Notes: a model not told the origin generated them from the sequence alone. A DNA stretch of 64,000 bases from Acidobacteriaceae bacterium (GCA_035944135.1 DASZBM010000001.1:310001-374000), one strand, 5' to 3'. Shown: positions 10,256-18,304, counted from the stretch's first letter. Translations and numbers: made by a program.

Positions 10256-11020
10256 ATGCAGAGTCGAATCGTAGGAAGCACAATGCCGGTGCTCGAAGTG
10301 ATGCTGCAACCGGGCGAGAGCGTGATCTCAGAGGCCGGCGAGTTGAGTTGGATGGGCCAGACCATCAGCATGACGACGCACACGCAGATGATGGGCGGCG
10401 GCGGTTTCTTCGGCGCAATCAAGCGCGTGGTCGGCGGGGGCAGTCTCTTCATGACCGAGTACACCGCACAGGGTTATCCGGGCGAGGTCGCCTTCGCGAC
10501 CAAGATTCCTGGGCACATTCTGCCCATTGAGGTGGGTCCCGGCAGCGAGTTCATGATTCATCGCCACGGCTTTCTCTGTGCCACGCCGCAGATTCAGCTC
10601 GGTGTCGGCTTTCAGCAATCGCTCGGCGCAGGCATCTTCGGCGGCGATGGCTTCCTGCTCCAGAAAGTGTCCGGCTACGGCACCGCCTGGCTGGAACTCA
10701 GCGGCGAGCTGGTGGTGCGCGACCTGCAGCCGGGCGAGACGCTGCGCGTGCATCCGGGGCACGTCGGCGCTTTCCAGTCCAACGTCGCCTTCAACATCAC
10801 GCGCATTCAGGGCATCCGCAACATGTTCTTCGGTGGTGACGGCATCTTCCTCGCAGCCCTCACCGGACCCGGCCGCGTGTGGCTGCAGACACTGCCGCTA
10901 GTCAATCTGGCACATGCGCTCGAGCCCTATCTGCCGCACAACCGCGGCGAAACGGCGCGAGATGTCGGTGCGGGAGCCGTCCTCGGCGGAATCGTCGGAT
11001 CCATATTCGACAACCGCTAG
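10256..11020 (+). CDS. AIM24/TIGR00266 family protein
   Basis: 254 residues, start ATG with AAAGGA upstream. The pattern of repeated beta segments with G-E-S-V-I-S-E-A-G-E-L-S-W-M near residue 25, a glycine-rich stretch around 43-65 (M-M-G-G-G-G-F-F-G) and G-S-L-F-M-T-E-Y matches the AIM24 family (TIGR00266), which folds as a double tryptophan-rich beta roll. The C-terminus has a G-A-G-A-V-L-G-G-I-V-G-S-I glycine-zipper-like helix that may contact membrane. The biochemical role of bacterial AIM24 proteins is not established. It is divergent from the RecQ-like gene and followed by two small membrane protein genes on the same strand. Confidence 0.88.
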   Translation: MQSRIVGSTMPVLEVMLQPGESVISEAGELSWMGQTISMTTHTQMMGGGGFFGAIKRVVGGGSLFMTEYTAQGYPGEVAFATKIPGHILPIEVGPGSEFMIHRHGFLCATPQIQLGVGFQQSLGAGIFGGDGFLLQKVSGYGTAWLELSGELVVRDLQPGETLRVHPGHVGAFQSNVAFNITRIQGIRNMFFGGDGIFLAALTGPGRVWLQTLPLVNLAHALEPYLPHNRGETARDVGAGAVLGGIVGSIFDNR

Positions 11021-11120
11021 ACTCGTCGGGTAGTTCATCGGAGGACGATGCGAATTTCCTGATAGCTCGCCTCACACTTCTATGGTAGAAGTGCTGCACA
11101 CAAGAATCGGTGAATGCAAA

Positions 11121-11145
11121 AGCGGCCCCGCAGTATCGGGCCGCT
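11121..11145 (+). terminator. Hairpin, probable terminator after the AIM24 gene
   Basis: AGCGGCCC (11121-11128) pairs with GGGCCGCT (11138-11145) around a nine-base loop, followed by a moderately T-rich CTTGCGTTTGTG. It lies 100 bases past the AIM24 stop and just upstream of the next ribosome-binding site. The tail is weak for an intrinsic terminator. Confidence 0.5.
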
Positions 11146-11176
11146 CTTGCGTTTGTGCCGAGAACGAGGAGGCAGC

Positions 11177-11611
11177 ATGGACGAGCAACCTATGCAGCAG
11201 GGCCCTCCACCACCGTCAACCGGTAGCTGGGAACAGGTCCCACCACCACCGGCAGGCAGCTATGCACAACCGGCAGCGATCGCTCCGGCCGAGGGGCTGA
11301 GCGACACAGCCGCTGGCGCTTTGGCGTACGTCACAATTATTCCGGCGATCATCTTCCTTGTGATGGCTCCCTACAACACGAAACCCTTCGTACGTTTCCA
11401 TGCCTTCCAATGCATCGGACTGGCGATCTGCTGGTTCTGCCTGGGGCTGCTCTTCGTCATTCCGATTCTGGGATGGATCGTAGGCGGAGTTGGCTTCCTC
11501 GTGTTGCTGGTGTGCTGGATTCTGAGCATCGTGAAGGCGTCGCAAGGCAGCGTATTCAAACTGCCAGTGATCAGCGAGTTCGCGGCCAAGCAATCCGGTT
11601 ACCAACTCTGA
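11177..11611 (+). CDS. DUF4870-like small membrane protein
   Basis: 144 residues from the ATG at 11177, chosen because GAGGAGG sits at 11166-11172; the open frame itself extends further upstream. Residues 1-40 are rich in Pro, Gln and Gly (P-P-P-P-S-T, V-P-P-P-P-A-G), apparently disordered. Then come three hydrophobic segments with the pattern A-G-A-L-A-Y-V-T-I-I-P-A-I-I-F-L and Y-N-T-K-P-F-V-R-F-H-A-F-Q, the conserved family loop (R-F-H-x-x-Q) of DUF4870/Tic20-like membrane proteins. It ends with K-A-S-Q-G and a short hydrophilic tail. Function unknown. The next gene is a clear paralogue. Confidence 0.82.
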   Translation: MDEQPMQQGPPPPSTGSWEQVPPPPAGSYAQPAAIAPAEGLSDTAAGALAYVTIIPAIIFLVMAPYNTKPFVRFHAFQCIGLAICWFCLGLLFVIPILGWIVGGVGFLVLLVCWILSIVKASQGSVFKLPVISEFAAKQSGYQL

Positions 11612-11742
11612 GCGCACGCTTGGGCTAAGATGCTCGCGAAGGTGATGGGCGGTTTCGCGTGTAGTCGCAGTTTCATCACTGGTTGTGCGCGCGTGTGGCG
11701 GTCGGCGCATGCGATGAAATTTGCATCTCCGAGGGGGCAACA

Positions 11743-12423
11743 ATGATCGACGAACCACAAACACCGGGTGCCGGGCCAGAGGGGACGGGACAAGAGACGA
11801 GCACGGGCGGGGTCAGCGACTGGAGCACAGTTCCACCAGCGCAACCACCGGTTCCACCAGCGCCACCTTCGCAATCGCTGGAACCGCTGCCCGCGCCGCC
11901 ACCTCCACCGCCTGCGCCGCAGCAGCCTGCCGCGGGGGGGTACGGGCAGGTGTATGGGACCGGACCCGGATCAGGGCCGCAGTATCCGCCGCCACCGCCG
12001 CAGGGGCCGCCGCAGGGATATGCCGGTGGGCCGGGGCCGCAGTATCCGCCGGGGGCTCCGCCGCCAGCAGCTGGTCAGGGACTGAGCAGTAACGCGGCGG
12101 CGGCGATCTCGTACATCACGTTCGTGCCGGCGGTGATCTTCCTGGTGATGGCTCCTTACAACCGCGACCGGTTTGTGCGGTTCCATGCGTGGCAGTGCAT
12201 TGCGCTGACGGTGGTCGCAGTGGTCATCGGGATCGTGTTCTCGATCTTCGCGTTCATAGGCTTGCACCTGATGTTCTGGATGTTCGCCCTCATTCGCAGT
12301 CTGATCGATCTTGTGCTGTTTATCTTCTGGCTGATTGCGCTGATCAAGGCGAGCCAGGGACAGTGGTACAAGATCCCGATCGTTGGGGATTTGGCGACGA
12401 GCTTCGCGGGCAGCCAAGTCTAG
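11743..12423 (+). CDS. DUF4870-like membrane protein with long proline-rich N-terminus (paralogue of previous gene)
   Basis: 226 residues from the ATG at 11743, preceded by GAGGGGG. The first 120 residues are low complexity, dominated by Pro, Gly, Gln and Ala, with near-repeats of Q-Y-P-P and Q-G-P-P. The membrane part (three hydrophobic segments) repeats the motifs of the upstream gene: I-S-Y-I-T-F-V-P-A-V-I-F-L-V-M-A-P-Y-N and R-F-V-R-F-H-A-W-Q, then I-K-A-S-Q-G. Tandem duplication followed by growth of the proline-rich arm is the simplest explanation. Function unknown; the arm might bind SH3-like partners or be a spacer, which is speculation. Confidence 0.82.
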   Translation: MIDEPQTPGAGPEGTGQETSTGGVSDWSTVPPAQPPVPPAPPSQSLEPLPAPPPPPPAPQQPAAGGYGQVYGTGPGSGPQYPPPPPQGPPQGYAGGPGPQYPPGAPPPAAGQGLSSNAAAAISYITFVPAVIFLVMAPYNRDRFVRFHAWQCIALTVVAVVIGIVFSIFAFIGLHLMFWMFALIRSLIDLVLFIFWLIALIKASQGQWYKIPIVGDLATSFAGSQV

Positions 12424-12445
12424 AAGACAGGCGATTTTGAGTGAC

Positions 12446-12592
12446 GGGGAGGGGTACCCCCCTCCCCCCTGTTTTTTGCGCAAAATCTTCAGCCCTTTGG
12501 ACTTAGGCTTGGACCTTTTGGCGCACGCCGTCATTGAGTTTGGTTGAGCAGGGGTCTCGGGCGGAGGGTGTTTGTCAAGCGGACCCGGCCGG
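12446..12592 (+). repeat. Interspersed repeat, copy A (G/C palindrome plus conserved downstream blocks)
   Basis: Starts with a palindromic G4AG4TAC-rich element at 12446-12469, then a T-run, TTGCGCAAAATCTTCA, GGACTTAGGCTTGGACC, a GCACGCCG block and ends with GTTTGTCAAGCGG...CCGG. The same blocks occur in the same order at 60810-60962. The palindrome plus T-run lies 22 bases after the stop of the preceding gene and would also work as an intrinsic terminator for it. Confidence 0.75.
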
Positions 12593-12626
12593 TGTTGCCG
12601 GCAGCGCGGGCGAACGTTTTTTGTGA

Positions 12627-12661
12627 TTTCAGTTTTCAGTTGTCAGTTTTCAGTTGTGAGT
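12627..12661 (+). repeat. Short tandem repeat, 14-bp unit
   Basis: Two and a half units: TTTCAGT (12627-12633), TTTCAGTTGTCAGT (12634-12647) and TTTCAGTTGTGAGT (12648-12661). It lies immediately upstream of the dienelactone hydrolase start region, so it may influence its promoter. Too short and spacerless for CRISPR. Confidence 0.8.
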
Positions 12662-12682
12662 TAAAGCCGTAGACTGGCGCGC

Positions 12683-13630
12683 ATGAGACGAGTGGCAAGT
12701 GCGGTGATTTCCGTTGCGCTGGCGGTCGCAAGCAGCGCTGTGGCGCAGGACTGGGCGAAGGCAAACCTGGCGAAGAGTTCGAGGCACGGCGAGTTTGTGA
12801 CCATCCATGAGCCGGGGGGACGAGACCTGCAGGCGTGGGTGGTGTATCCGGAGGTGAAGGACAAGGCTCCGGTGGTGGTGATGGTCCATGAGATCTTCGG
12901 GCTGAGTGACTGGGCGCGCGAGATGGCGGATGAGGTCGCGGGCGCGGGGTACATTGTCGTCGAGCCGGATCTGTTGAGCGGGCTGGGGCCGGCGCAGATG
13001 GCGCAGGTACGTGATTCGGCTCATGTGACGCTTGCCGGATATCAGCCGCAACAGGCACCGCAGCAGTATCACGGCGACCATCCGATCATGCCGGATGCGC
13101 AGCAGCAGAGCGGAGCGCCGTATGCTCCGGCCCGGCCGGGCGGGACGAGTGCGTTTCCGGATCAAGGCGCGGTGACGCGGGCGGTGTCGTCGTTGCCGGA
13201 TGCGCAGGTACTGGCGGATCTGGATGCAGCAGCGAACTACGGCAAGGGGCTTCCGGCTGCGAACGGAAAGCTGTTTGTTGCCGGGTTCTGCTGGGGCGGT
13301 GGGAAGGCGTTTTTGTTTGCGACGCACCGGCATGATCTGAGCGCGGCGTTTGTGTTTTATGGGCCACCTCCGGCAGCACAGCTGATGAAGAACATCACGG
13401 CGCCGGTGTACGGGTTTTATGCACAGAACGATGCGCGGATTACGGCGACGATCCCGGCAACCCAGGACGCGATGAAGGCGCTGGGCAAAACTTACGAGCC
13501 AGTGGTGTATGACGGAGCGGGGCATGGTTTCATGCGCACCGGCGAGGCTCCGGATGCGAATGCGGCGAATACTGCGGCAAGGCGAGACGGGTTTAAGAGG
13601 CTGATTGATTTGTTGGGCGGGGTGCGGTAG
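12683..13630 (+). CDS. Secreted dienelactone hydrolase family protein
   Basis: 315 residues with a signal peptide (residues 1-21, cut near V-A-Q). The alpha/beta-hydrolase core shows V-M-V-H-E-I-F-G-L near 67-74, the nucleophile elbow G-F-C-W-G-G with Cys203, Asp251 (A-Q-N-D-A-R) and His282 (G-A-G-H-G-F-M-R): the Cys-Asp-His triad of the dienelactone hydrolase family. Residues about 115-165 form a Gln/Pro/His-rich insertion absent from compact members. Family enzymes hydrolyse lactones or esters, but the substrate here is unknown and many paralogues do not act on dienelactone. It is convergent with the DUF4062 gene. Confidence 0.88.
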   Translation: MRRVASAVISVALAVASSAVAQDWAKANLAKSSRHGEFVTIHEPGGRDLQAWVVYPEVKDKAPVVVMVHEIFGLSDWAREMADEVAGAGYIVVEPDLLSGLGPAQMAQVRDSAHVTLAGYQPQQAPQQYHGDHPIMPDAQQQSGAPYAPARPGGTSAFPDQGAVTRAVSSLPDAQVLADLDAAANYGKGLPAANGKLFVAGFCWGGGKAFLFATHRHDLSAAFVFYGPPPAAQLMKNITAPVYGFYAQNDARITATIPATQDAMKALGKTYEPVVYDGAGHGFMRTGEAPDANAANTAARRDGFKRLIDLLGGVR

Positions 13631-13713
13631 TGGAACGCGTCCTCAAATGGCTCTATCGGTCTCATTTTTGCCTACGAGAATGTACGGAACTAATCTAGTG
13701 AGGTTCGGTAGGC

Positions 13714-14985
13714 CTACACCCGATCGTTTGAGCCAATGACGCTCAGGATCTCATCAATCGATGGAAATTCCTCCTCTATCTTTTCCTCCATTCCCAGAAT
13801 CGGAGTTCGAGGACGCAGCGATGGCTCAACGAACCCTCCCCCATCGAGGTATCTGTGAATCGAGGTGGACAGCTCGATGAGATTAACCCAGCGATCCAAT
13901 AGGTGAAGAAGTGTCGCTAGCTTAATCGGTTCCACTTCGATGCTGCCATTTCGGAATCCCCGTTGCCTCGGGGTGTGTTCGTAAATAACCGTTAGGGTTT
14001 CTGGAGTATTCGCCTCATTGAAGCGCCGAATTTCCTCCCGTAAATTCAAGAGGGCGTTATGGATGGGCGTTTCCTCGAACGCTTTGAGGATTGGATCGAA
14101 TTGTAGGAAAAACGGTGAAACGATCGCTCTATCTAAGATGATCGGGTGGAACTTCCGAGAGATCACATGGAATGCAAACCAGGCGAACTTGTCCCAGTCG
14201 CTCGCATCGATCTCGAGAAACTCATCCTTTCTGTTTTCGGTCGTGAGTGGGTACTTTGTAAGAAAGTTCTCGAGTCCTCGGCGCACCGACAACAATCCCC
14301 TTGGTGTTTTTGGGATGCAACGCCGCAAAATCTCTCGGATTTCAGATTGCAACAATCTCCTCATGGCCGCCTCTTCTATCGGCAGTCCAGAAAAGACCTG
14401 AGATTGCAACGTTGAGATCACGTCGCCAAAGTTATGGAAGACGTGGATCCAATTACCGGATGGCAGTGCCCCGCCGGCCTTGAGCGCCTTCGCAGTCTCT
14501 CGATTACGCGCGACCTCCGTGATGAATCCGGAGATGAAGTCGGCGTCCTCCGCGAATTTGCTCGGGTAGGCCTTGATCTTCGTTCTTTCGCTCTCTCCAT
14601 ACGGAAGCGAGCCAAGGTATGATGCCAGCTCTTTTCTCTCTTCTCGGACCTGCCAAACTTCGTCGCGAACGAATGTGACTATCTTCAGCTTGCCAGCTTT
14701 CTGCAGCTCGTAAGCCTGACGGTATTCTTGTTGGGTGATGCTGACGCGTTCCTCTGGTATGAACCAGCCTCCGACGCGCGTTCCGATGAGCAGCACGAAA
14801 AAGTCGGCTTGCTCGATCGCGTGAAGGCACGCATCGTAAGAATGTCTGTCAAGAGGCTTAAGGAAGTCGTTGAATTCTGATGCCAGGACTCTGCAACCTT
14901 GTTCCTCGAGGTAGAACTTAATCGCCGATCGTAGATCCCTGAAATCATAGATCGTGGAGGACAGAAAGAATGTCGGAGGCTTCAT
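13714..14985 (-). CDS. DUF4062 domain (TIR-like) protein, possible defence effector
   Basis: 423 residues from the ATG at 14985; a TTG seven codons upstream (15006) has AGGAA before it and is an alternative. Residues 1-110 are a DUF4062 domain: F-F-L-S-S-T-I-Y-D-F-R-D-L-R at the start, A-D-F-F-V-L-L-I-G-T-R-V-G-G-W in the middle and S-I-T-Q-Q-E-Y-R-Q-A with the conserved Glu. DUF4062 belongs to the TIR/SEFIR-like fold group and often occurs in signalling ATPases and defence proteins. The remaining 300 residues are mostly helical and unrecognised. Base composition is clearly less GC-rich than the flanks, suggesting horizontal acquisition. No partner gene is adjacent. Confidence 0.75.
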   Translation of the reverse strand: MKPPTFFLSSTIYDFRDLRSAIKFYLEEQGCRVLASEFNDFLKPLDRHSYDACLHAIEQADFFVLLIGTRVGGWFIPEERVSITQQEYRQAYELQKAGKLKIVTFVRDEVWQVREERKELASYLGSLPYGESERTKIKAYPSKFAEDADFISGFITEVARNRETAKALKAGGALPSGNWIHVFHNFGDVISTLQSQVFSGLPIEEAAMRRLLQSEIREILRRCIPKTPRGLLSVRRGLENFLTKYPLTTENRKDEFLEIDASDWDKFAWFAFHVISRKFHPIILDRAIVSPFFLQFDPILKAFEETPIHNALLNLREEIRRFNEANTPETLTVIYEHTPRQRGFRNGSIEVEPIKLATLLHLLDRWVNLIELSTSIHRYLDGGGFVEPSLRPRTPILGMEEKIEEEFPSIDEILSVIGSNDRV

Positions 14986-15045
14986 AACGGTATCGTAGCC
15001 CGACAACTTCCTGCGGAGGAGGTGGCTTTACTTCTGCGGTCTGCG

Positions 15046-16185
15046 TTAGGCGCTCACGGTGTGGAGGCGGGTGGTGCGGCGGGCGCCGTTGGTGGGCGAG
15101 TGGATGTGGCGGGGCCAAGTGATGGTGAAGGTGGCGCCGTGGCCGGGTTGGGAGTCGACGTGGATCTTGCCGCCGTGGCGATCGACGATGTGCTTCACGG
15201 TCCAGAGGCCCATGCCGTTGCCCTGTGAACCCTTCGTGGTCTGGCCGAATTGGAAGATGGTCGGAAGGACGGCGGGATCGATGCCAGAACCTTCGTCGGT
15301 GACGATGATGTCGACGTGGTCGGCCTGGCCGGAGAGTGTAAGTGTGACAGCGGAGCCGCCACGGGGGCTGGCTTCGCAGGCGTTGCGGACGAGGTTGAGG
15401 AGGACCTGACGAGCTTCGCCGGCGAGTGCGTCGATGGTGACATCGCCCGAGATGCGAACGTTGAGAGTGATCTCACGGCGGCGAAGGACGGGGTCGAGAA
15501 GGAAGCGGACGCTTTCGGCGGCGGCGCGGAGGTCGATGCGCTCGGGGTTGCTGGACTGGCGGAAGAAGGAGAGCGTGGAGCGCGAGATGGTGAGGACGCG
15601 GTCGGCTTCTTCGGAGGCCATGCGGGTGAGGCGGACGATTTCGGGTGTGGCGACGTCGGACTGGCGGATGAGATAGAGGATGTTCTGAATGGCTTCGAGA
15701 GGGTTGCCGATCTCGTGCGTGACGACGGCGGACATGCGGCTCCAGGCCTCGAGCTTCTGCGCTGCCATGAGGCTTTCCTGCATCTGGGCCTTTTCGTCTT
15801 CGGTGCGGGCGAGGCGGGCGGCGTAGTCGTTGATGCCGGAGGTGATGGTGCTGAGGCGACGGATGAGCTGGAGAGCGACGTACGCGGAGAAGATGGCGGT
15901 AAGGATGTTCGTCCAGGCATCGGCCCAGAAGATGGGCGACCAGGTGGTGACGACCTCCATGAGGTGCGTGGTGCCGCAGGCAACGATGAAGAGAGCGAAG
16001 CCGGTGAGGAAGAAGACCCAGTCGCGGGCGATGATGATGGCCGTACGGCGACGGAGGGCGAGAAGCGTGATGCAAATGGTGGTGTAGCTGAGGAAGGTGA
16101 TGGCGTTGGAGGCCACCATGGTCCAGATGAGGTGCTGGTCCGCGCGCCAACAGACGGCGTGCGGCATCAGCGAGCTTGCTGACAT
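15046..16185 (-). CDS. Sensor histidine kinase with ethylene-receptor-like membrane domain
   Basis: 379 residues from the ATG at 16185, which has GGAGG eight bases upstream; the open frame extends further but without coding character. Residues 18-105 contain three hydrophobic helices. The second ends in C70-G-T-T-H74, matching the Cu-binding C-x-x-x-H of ETR1-type ethylene receptors. The first carries S-N27 and Y34 where ETR1 has S-D25 and Y32. A coiled linker follows, then a HisKA H-box (V-T-H157-E-I-G-N-P) and a HATPase domain with N-A-C-E, D-E-G-S-G-I and G-N-G-M-G-L-W. There is no receiver domain or partner regulator nearby, so its output is unknown. Confidence 0.85.
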   Translation of the reverse strand: MSASSLMPHAVCWRADQHLIWTMVASNAITFLSYTTICITLLALRRRTAIIIARDWVFFLTGFALFIVACGTTHLMEVVTTWSPIFWADAWTNILTAIFSAYVALQLIRRLSTITSGINDYAARLARTEDEKAQMQESLMAAQKLEAWSRMSAVVTHEIGNPLEAIQNILYLIRQSDVATPEIVRLTRMASEEADRVLTISRSTLSFFRQSSNPERIDLRAAAESVRFLLDPVLRRREITLNVRISGDVTIDALAGEARQVLLNLVRNACEASPRGGSAVTLTLSGQADHVDIIVTDEGSGIDPAVLPTIFQFGQTTKGSQGNGMGLWTVKHIVDRHGGKIHVDSQPGHGATFTITWPRHIHSPTNGARRTTRLHTVSA

Positions 16186-16337
16186 TCGGATTCCTCCTAT
16201 GGTGTCTGGGCCCTTGCGGGCAATGATAGGCGGAAAACGACTTAGTTGAAGGTGTGCGTTAGTGACTGAAGAGTGACGCGGAAGTGGCAGGGGGCAATGA
16301 CTTAGCTGGTACATGGGCTCCGGCGAGCGCATATTCC

Positions 16338-16354
16338 AAGGGCTAAAGCCCCTT
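16338..16354. repeat. Short hairpin repeat, TAAA-loop family (copy 1)
   Basis: AAGGGC (16338-16343), loop TAAA, GCCCCTT (16348-16354), followed by CTTC. The arms pair with a one-base bulge. Same loop and same trailing C-run/TTC as the copies near tsf and rpsB. Confidence 0.6.
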
Positions 16355-16374
16355 CTTCCGGGCATGCGGAGAGA

Positions 16375-16394
16375 CCCGAGGTTAGAGTCTCGGG
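16375..16394. repeat. Hairpin abutting the methyltransferase stop codon
   Basis: CCCGAG (16375-16380), loop GTTAGAGT, CTCGGG (16389-16394). It touches the stop codon of the methyltransferase gene (16395-16397, minus strand). There is no T-run, so a repeat or 3'-protecting hairpin is likelier than an intrinsic terminator. Confidence 0.5.
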
Positions 16395-17282
16395 CTACCT
16401 AGAAGCGGGGATTATTTTGTTCGTGGAGGACGCTGGGGGGGCGAGGCGTTTGCGCATGATGCGGACGGCGTCGGGGCTGGCGTCGATGAGGAGAAAGCGG
16501 CGGTCAAGTTTGGCCGCTGCCGCGCCGGTGGTGCCGGAGCCGGCGAAGAAGTCGAGGACGAGGTCGCCGGGATTGGAGTGGACGCGGAGGATGCGCTCGA
16601 GGAGCTTGAGGGGTTTTTGGGTGGGGTAGCCGGTTTTTTCGCGGGAGTTGGTGGGGACAACGGTGATGAACCAGACGTCGGTGGGGATTTTGCCGCGGGC
16701 GGCTTTCTCGGGGCCGACGAGCTCGGGCGCCATGTAGGGGATGCGGTCGATGGCGTCGTAGTGGAAGGTGTAGCGGGTGGGCGAGCGCGTGTACCAGAGG
16801 ATGTTGTCGTGCTTGGCAGGCCAGCGATCGCGCGGCTTTCCGCCGTAGTCGTAGGCCCAGATGATCTCGTTGCGGAAGTGGGCGCGGCCGAAGATTTCGT
16901 CGAGCATGACCTTGGCGTAGTGGACCTCGCGGGGGTCGAGATGGAGGAAGAGTGAGCCGGTGGGCGTGAGCAGGCGGTGGGCTTCGAGGAGGCGCGGGCG
17001 GAGGAAGGCGAGGTAATCGTCGAAGGTGTCGGCGTAATCGGGCGAGGCGACAGTGGTGGTCTCGTAGCGGGCGTTGCCGAAGCCGTTGCGCGTGCCGTTT
17101 TCGCTGCGGCGGGCGGTGATGCGGATGCGCTTCTGGGTGAGGCCGGTGTTGAAGGGCGGATCGATGTAGATGAGGTCGACGGAAGCGGAGGGGAGAGATT
17201 GGAGGATGGGAAGGTTGTCGCCGAGGTGGATCTCGCCGGCCGGAGTAGCAAATGGTTTGGGCGCAGGGGTGCGCTTCGGCAT
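16395..17282 (-). CDS. Site-specific DNA methyltransferase, beta class (orphan)
   Basis: 295 residues. The catalytic motif IV D-P-P-F sits at 41-44 and the SAM-binding motif I F-A-G-S-G at 246-250, preceded by Y-P-T-Q-K-P (219-224). DPPF before FxGxG is the beta-class order for N6-adenine or N4-cytosine amino-methyltransferases. Residues 44-90 (F-N-T-G followed by basic and Thr-rich segments) form the variable loop. No restriction endonuclease, specificity subunit or Mod/Res partner is encoded nearby, so it looks like a solitary regulatory or maintenance methylase. The target sequence cannot be predicted from what is visible. Confidence 0.9.
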   Translation of the reverse strand: MPKRTPAPKPFATPAGEIHLGDNLPILQSLPSASVDLIYIDPPFNTGLTQKRIRITARRSENGTRNGFGNARYETTTVASPDYADTFDDYLAFLRPRLLEAHRLLTPTGSLFLHLDPREVHYAKVMLDEIFGRAHFRNEIIWAYDYGGKPRDRWPAKHDNILWYTRSPTRYTFHYDAIDRIPYMAPELVGPEKAARGKIPTDVWFITVVPTNSREKTGYPTQKPLKLLERILRVHSNPGDLVLDFFAGSGTTGAAAAKLDRRFLLIDASPDAVRIMRKRLAPPASSTNKIIPASR

Positions 17283-17533
17283 AGGGCGAGTGTAGCCGAG
17301 CGGTTTGTGGGCGTGGCGCGAGTCGGCGATGGTGTTCGGCGGGTCGGGGAACGACGTGTGCCGCTCGCTGCCTGGGAGGTTAAGTGCTTGACTTTCGAGA
17401 GATCAGGGCGCAGATTGTCACTCTCGGGAAATTGCACCAGCTTCAGGGCTGTGGTGATAGGGCCTTGTGAAACGAGCTCCGGGTGGGACCGGGCCGGGTC
17501 GGGCTGTTCGAAGACATTTTTGCCGAGGTCCTT

Positions 17534-18304
17534 ATGAAGAGAGCGATGCTGTGCGCCGCGCTGGCGATGGTGGCTGCGCCGTGTTTCGCCGCCGCGCAGT
17601 CGTGGAGTGGGACGTGGAAGATGAACGTCGCGAAGAGCAAGTTGACGGGCGATACGTTCACGGTCGAAGACAAAGGCAATGGGAAGATGCACTATTCGAA
17701 TGGCGTTGTGTCTTTTGACTTCGCCTGCGATGGACAGGCGTACACGATCATTGCGAACCGCACGAGGACTTGCACGGGGTCGCCGGCGGCGGGGTATGAC
17801 ATCGTGACAAAAGCTGGAGACAACGTCTTAGCAAAGCAGCACGAATCGCTTTCGGCGGACGGAAAGACTCTGACGATCCATGGGACCGAAATGAGGCCGG
17901 ATGGGAGCAAGCCGGAGTACACGGATGTCTACAAGCGCCAGTCAGGGGCGAGCGGGCTGGTGGGTAAGTGGATGGACGTGCAGACGAAGGGCGGGGCCGA
18001 TTCGATGGTGATCGAGCGGAAGGCTGATTGGATCAAGGTCTACTCGCCGGAGTTCAAGCAGAGTGTGGAAGGCAACATGGATGGAAGCGCGCTGCCGGTG
18101 ACTGGAGCGAATGTGCCGCCGGGAGTGACGCGCTCGTTTAAGAGCGAAGGCGCGAACAAGTTGCAGTACTCCATCGCTTACAACGGCAAGGTGCTGGTAG
18201 AGGGAACGGAAACTCTCAGCGGCGATGGCAAGACGTTGGTGGAAGAAGAGTGGGCTCCGGGAAGGATGAACGAGAAGGCGACGATGGTGTACGAACGACA
18301 GTAG
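17534..18304 (+). CDS. Secreted hypothetical protein, lipocalin-like repeats
   Basis: 256 residues from the ATG at 17534. Residues 1-22 form a signal peptide ending A-A-A-Q. The mature protein starts S-W-S-G-T-W-K-M-N-V-A-K-S-K, a pattern common in acidobacterial secreted proteins whose beta strands resemble lipocalin-like domains. A second module starts near residue 137 (G-L-V-G-K-W-M-D-V), and both modules end in L-S-A-D-G-K-T-L or L-S-G-D-G-K-T-L, suggesting an internal duplication of about 120 residues. No catalytic motif is visible. It diverges from the methyltransferase across 250 bases in which I see only a weak TTGACT at about 17390. Function unknown. Confidence 0.75.
   Translation: MKRAMLCAALAMVAAPCFAAAQSWSGTWKMNVAKSKLTGDTFTVEDKGNGKMHYSNGVVSFDFACDGQAYTIIANRTRTCTGSPAAGYDIVTKAGDNVLAKQHESLSADGKTLTIHGTEMRPDGSKPEYTDVYKRQSGASGLVGKWMDVQTKGGADSMVIERKADWIKVYSPEFKQSVEGNMDGSALPVTGANVPPGVTRSFKSEGANKLQYSIAYNGKVLVEGTETLSGDGKTLVEEEWAPGRMNEKATMVYERQ

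Noticed and set aside
12627-12661. Possible CRISPR
   Set aside because: The unit is 14 bp, with no unique spacers and only two and a half copies; it is a simple tandem repeat.
12650-13525. 291-codon open frame on the minus strand
   Set aside because: Arg/His-rich antisense shadow of the dienelactone hydrolase.
15250-16182. 310-codon open frame on the plus strand
   Set aside because: Antisense to the histidine kinase; composition is dominated by Gly, Ala, Asp and Glu as expected from the mirror of high-GC coding sequence.
16412-17692. 426-codon open frame on the minus strand overlapping the methyltransferase
   Set aside because: Mostly Ser, Pro, Thr and Arg with no motifs; a frame shadow of the methyltransferase gene.
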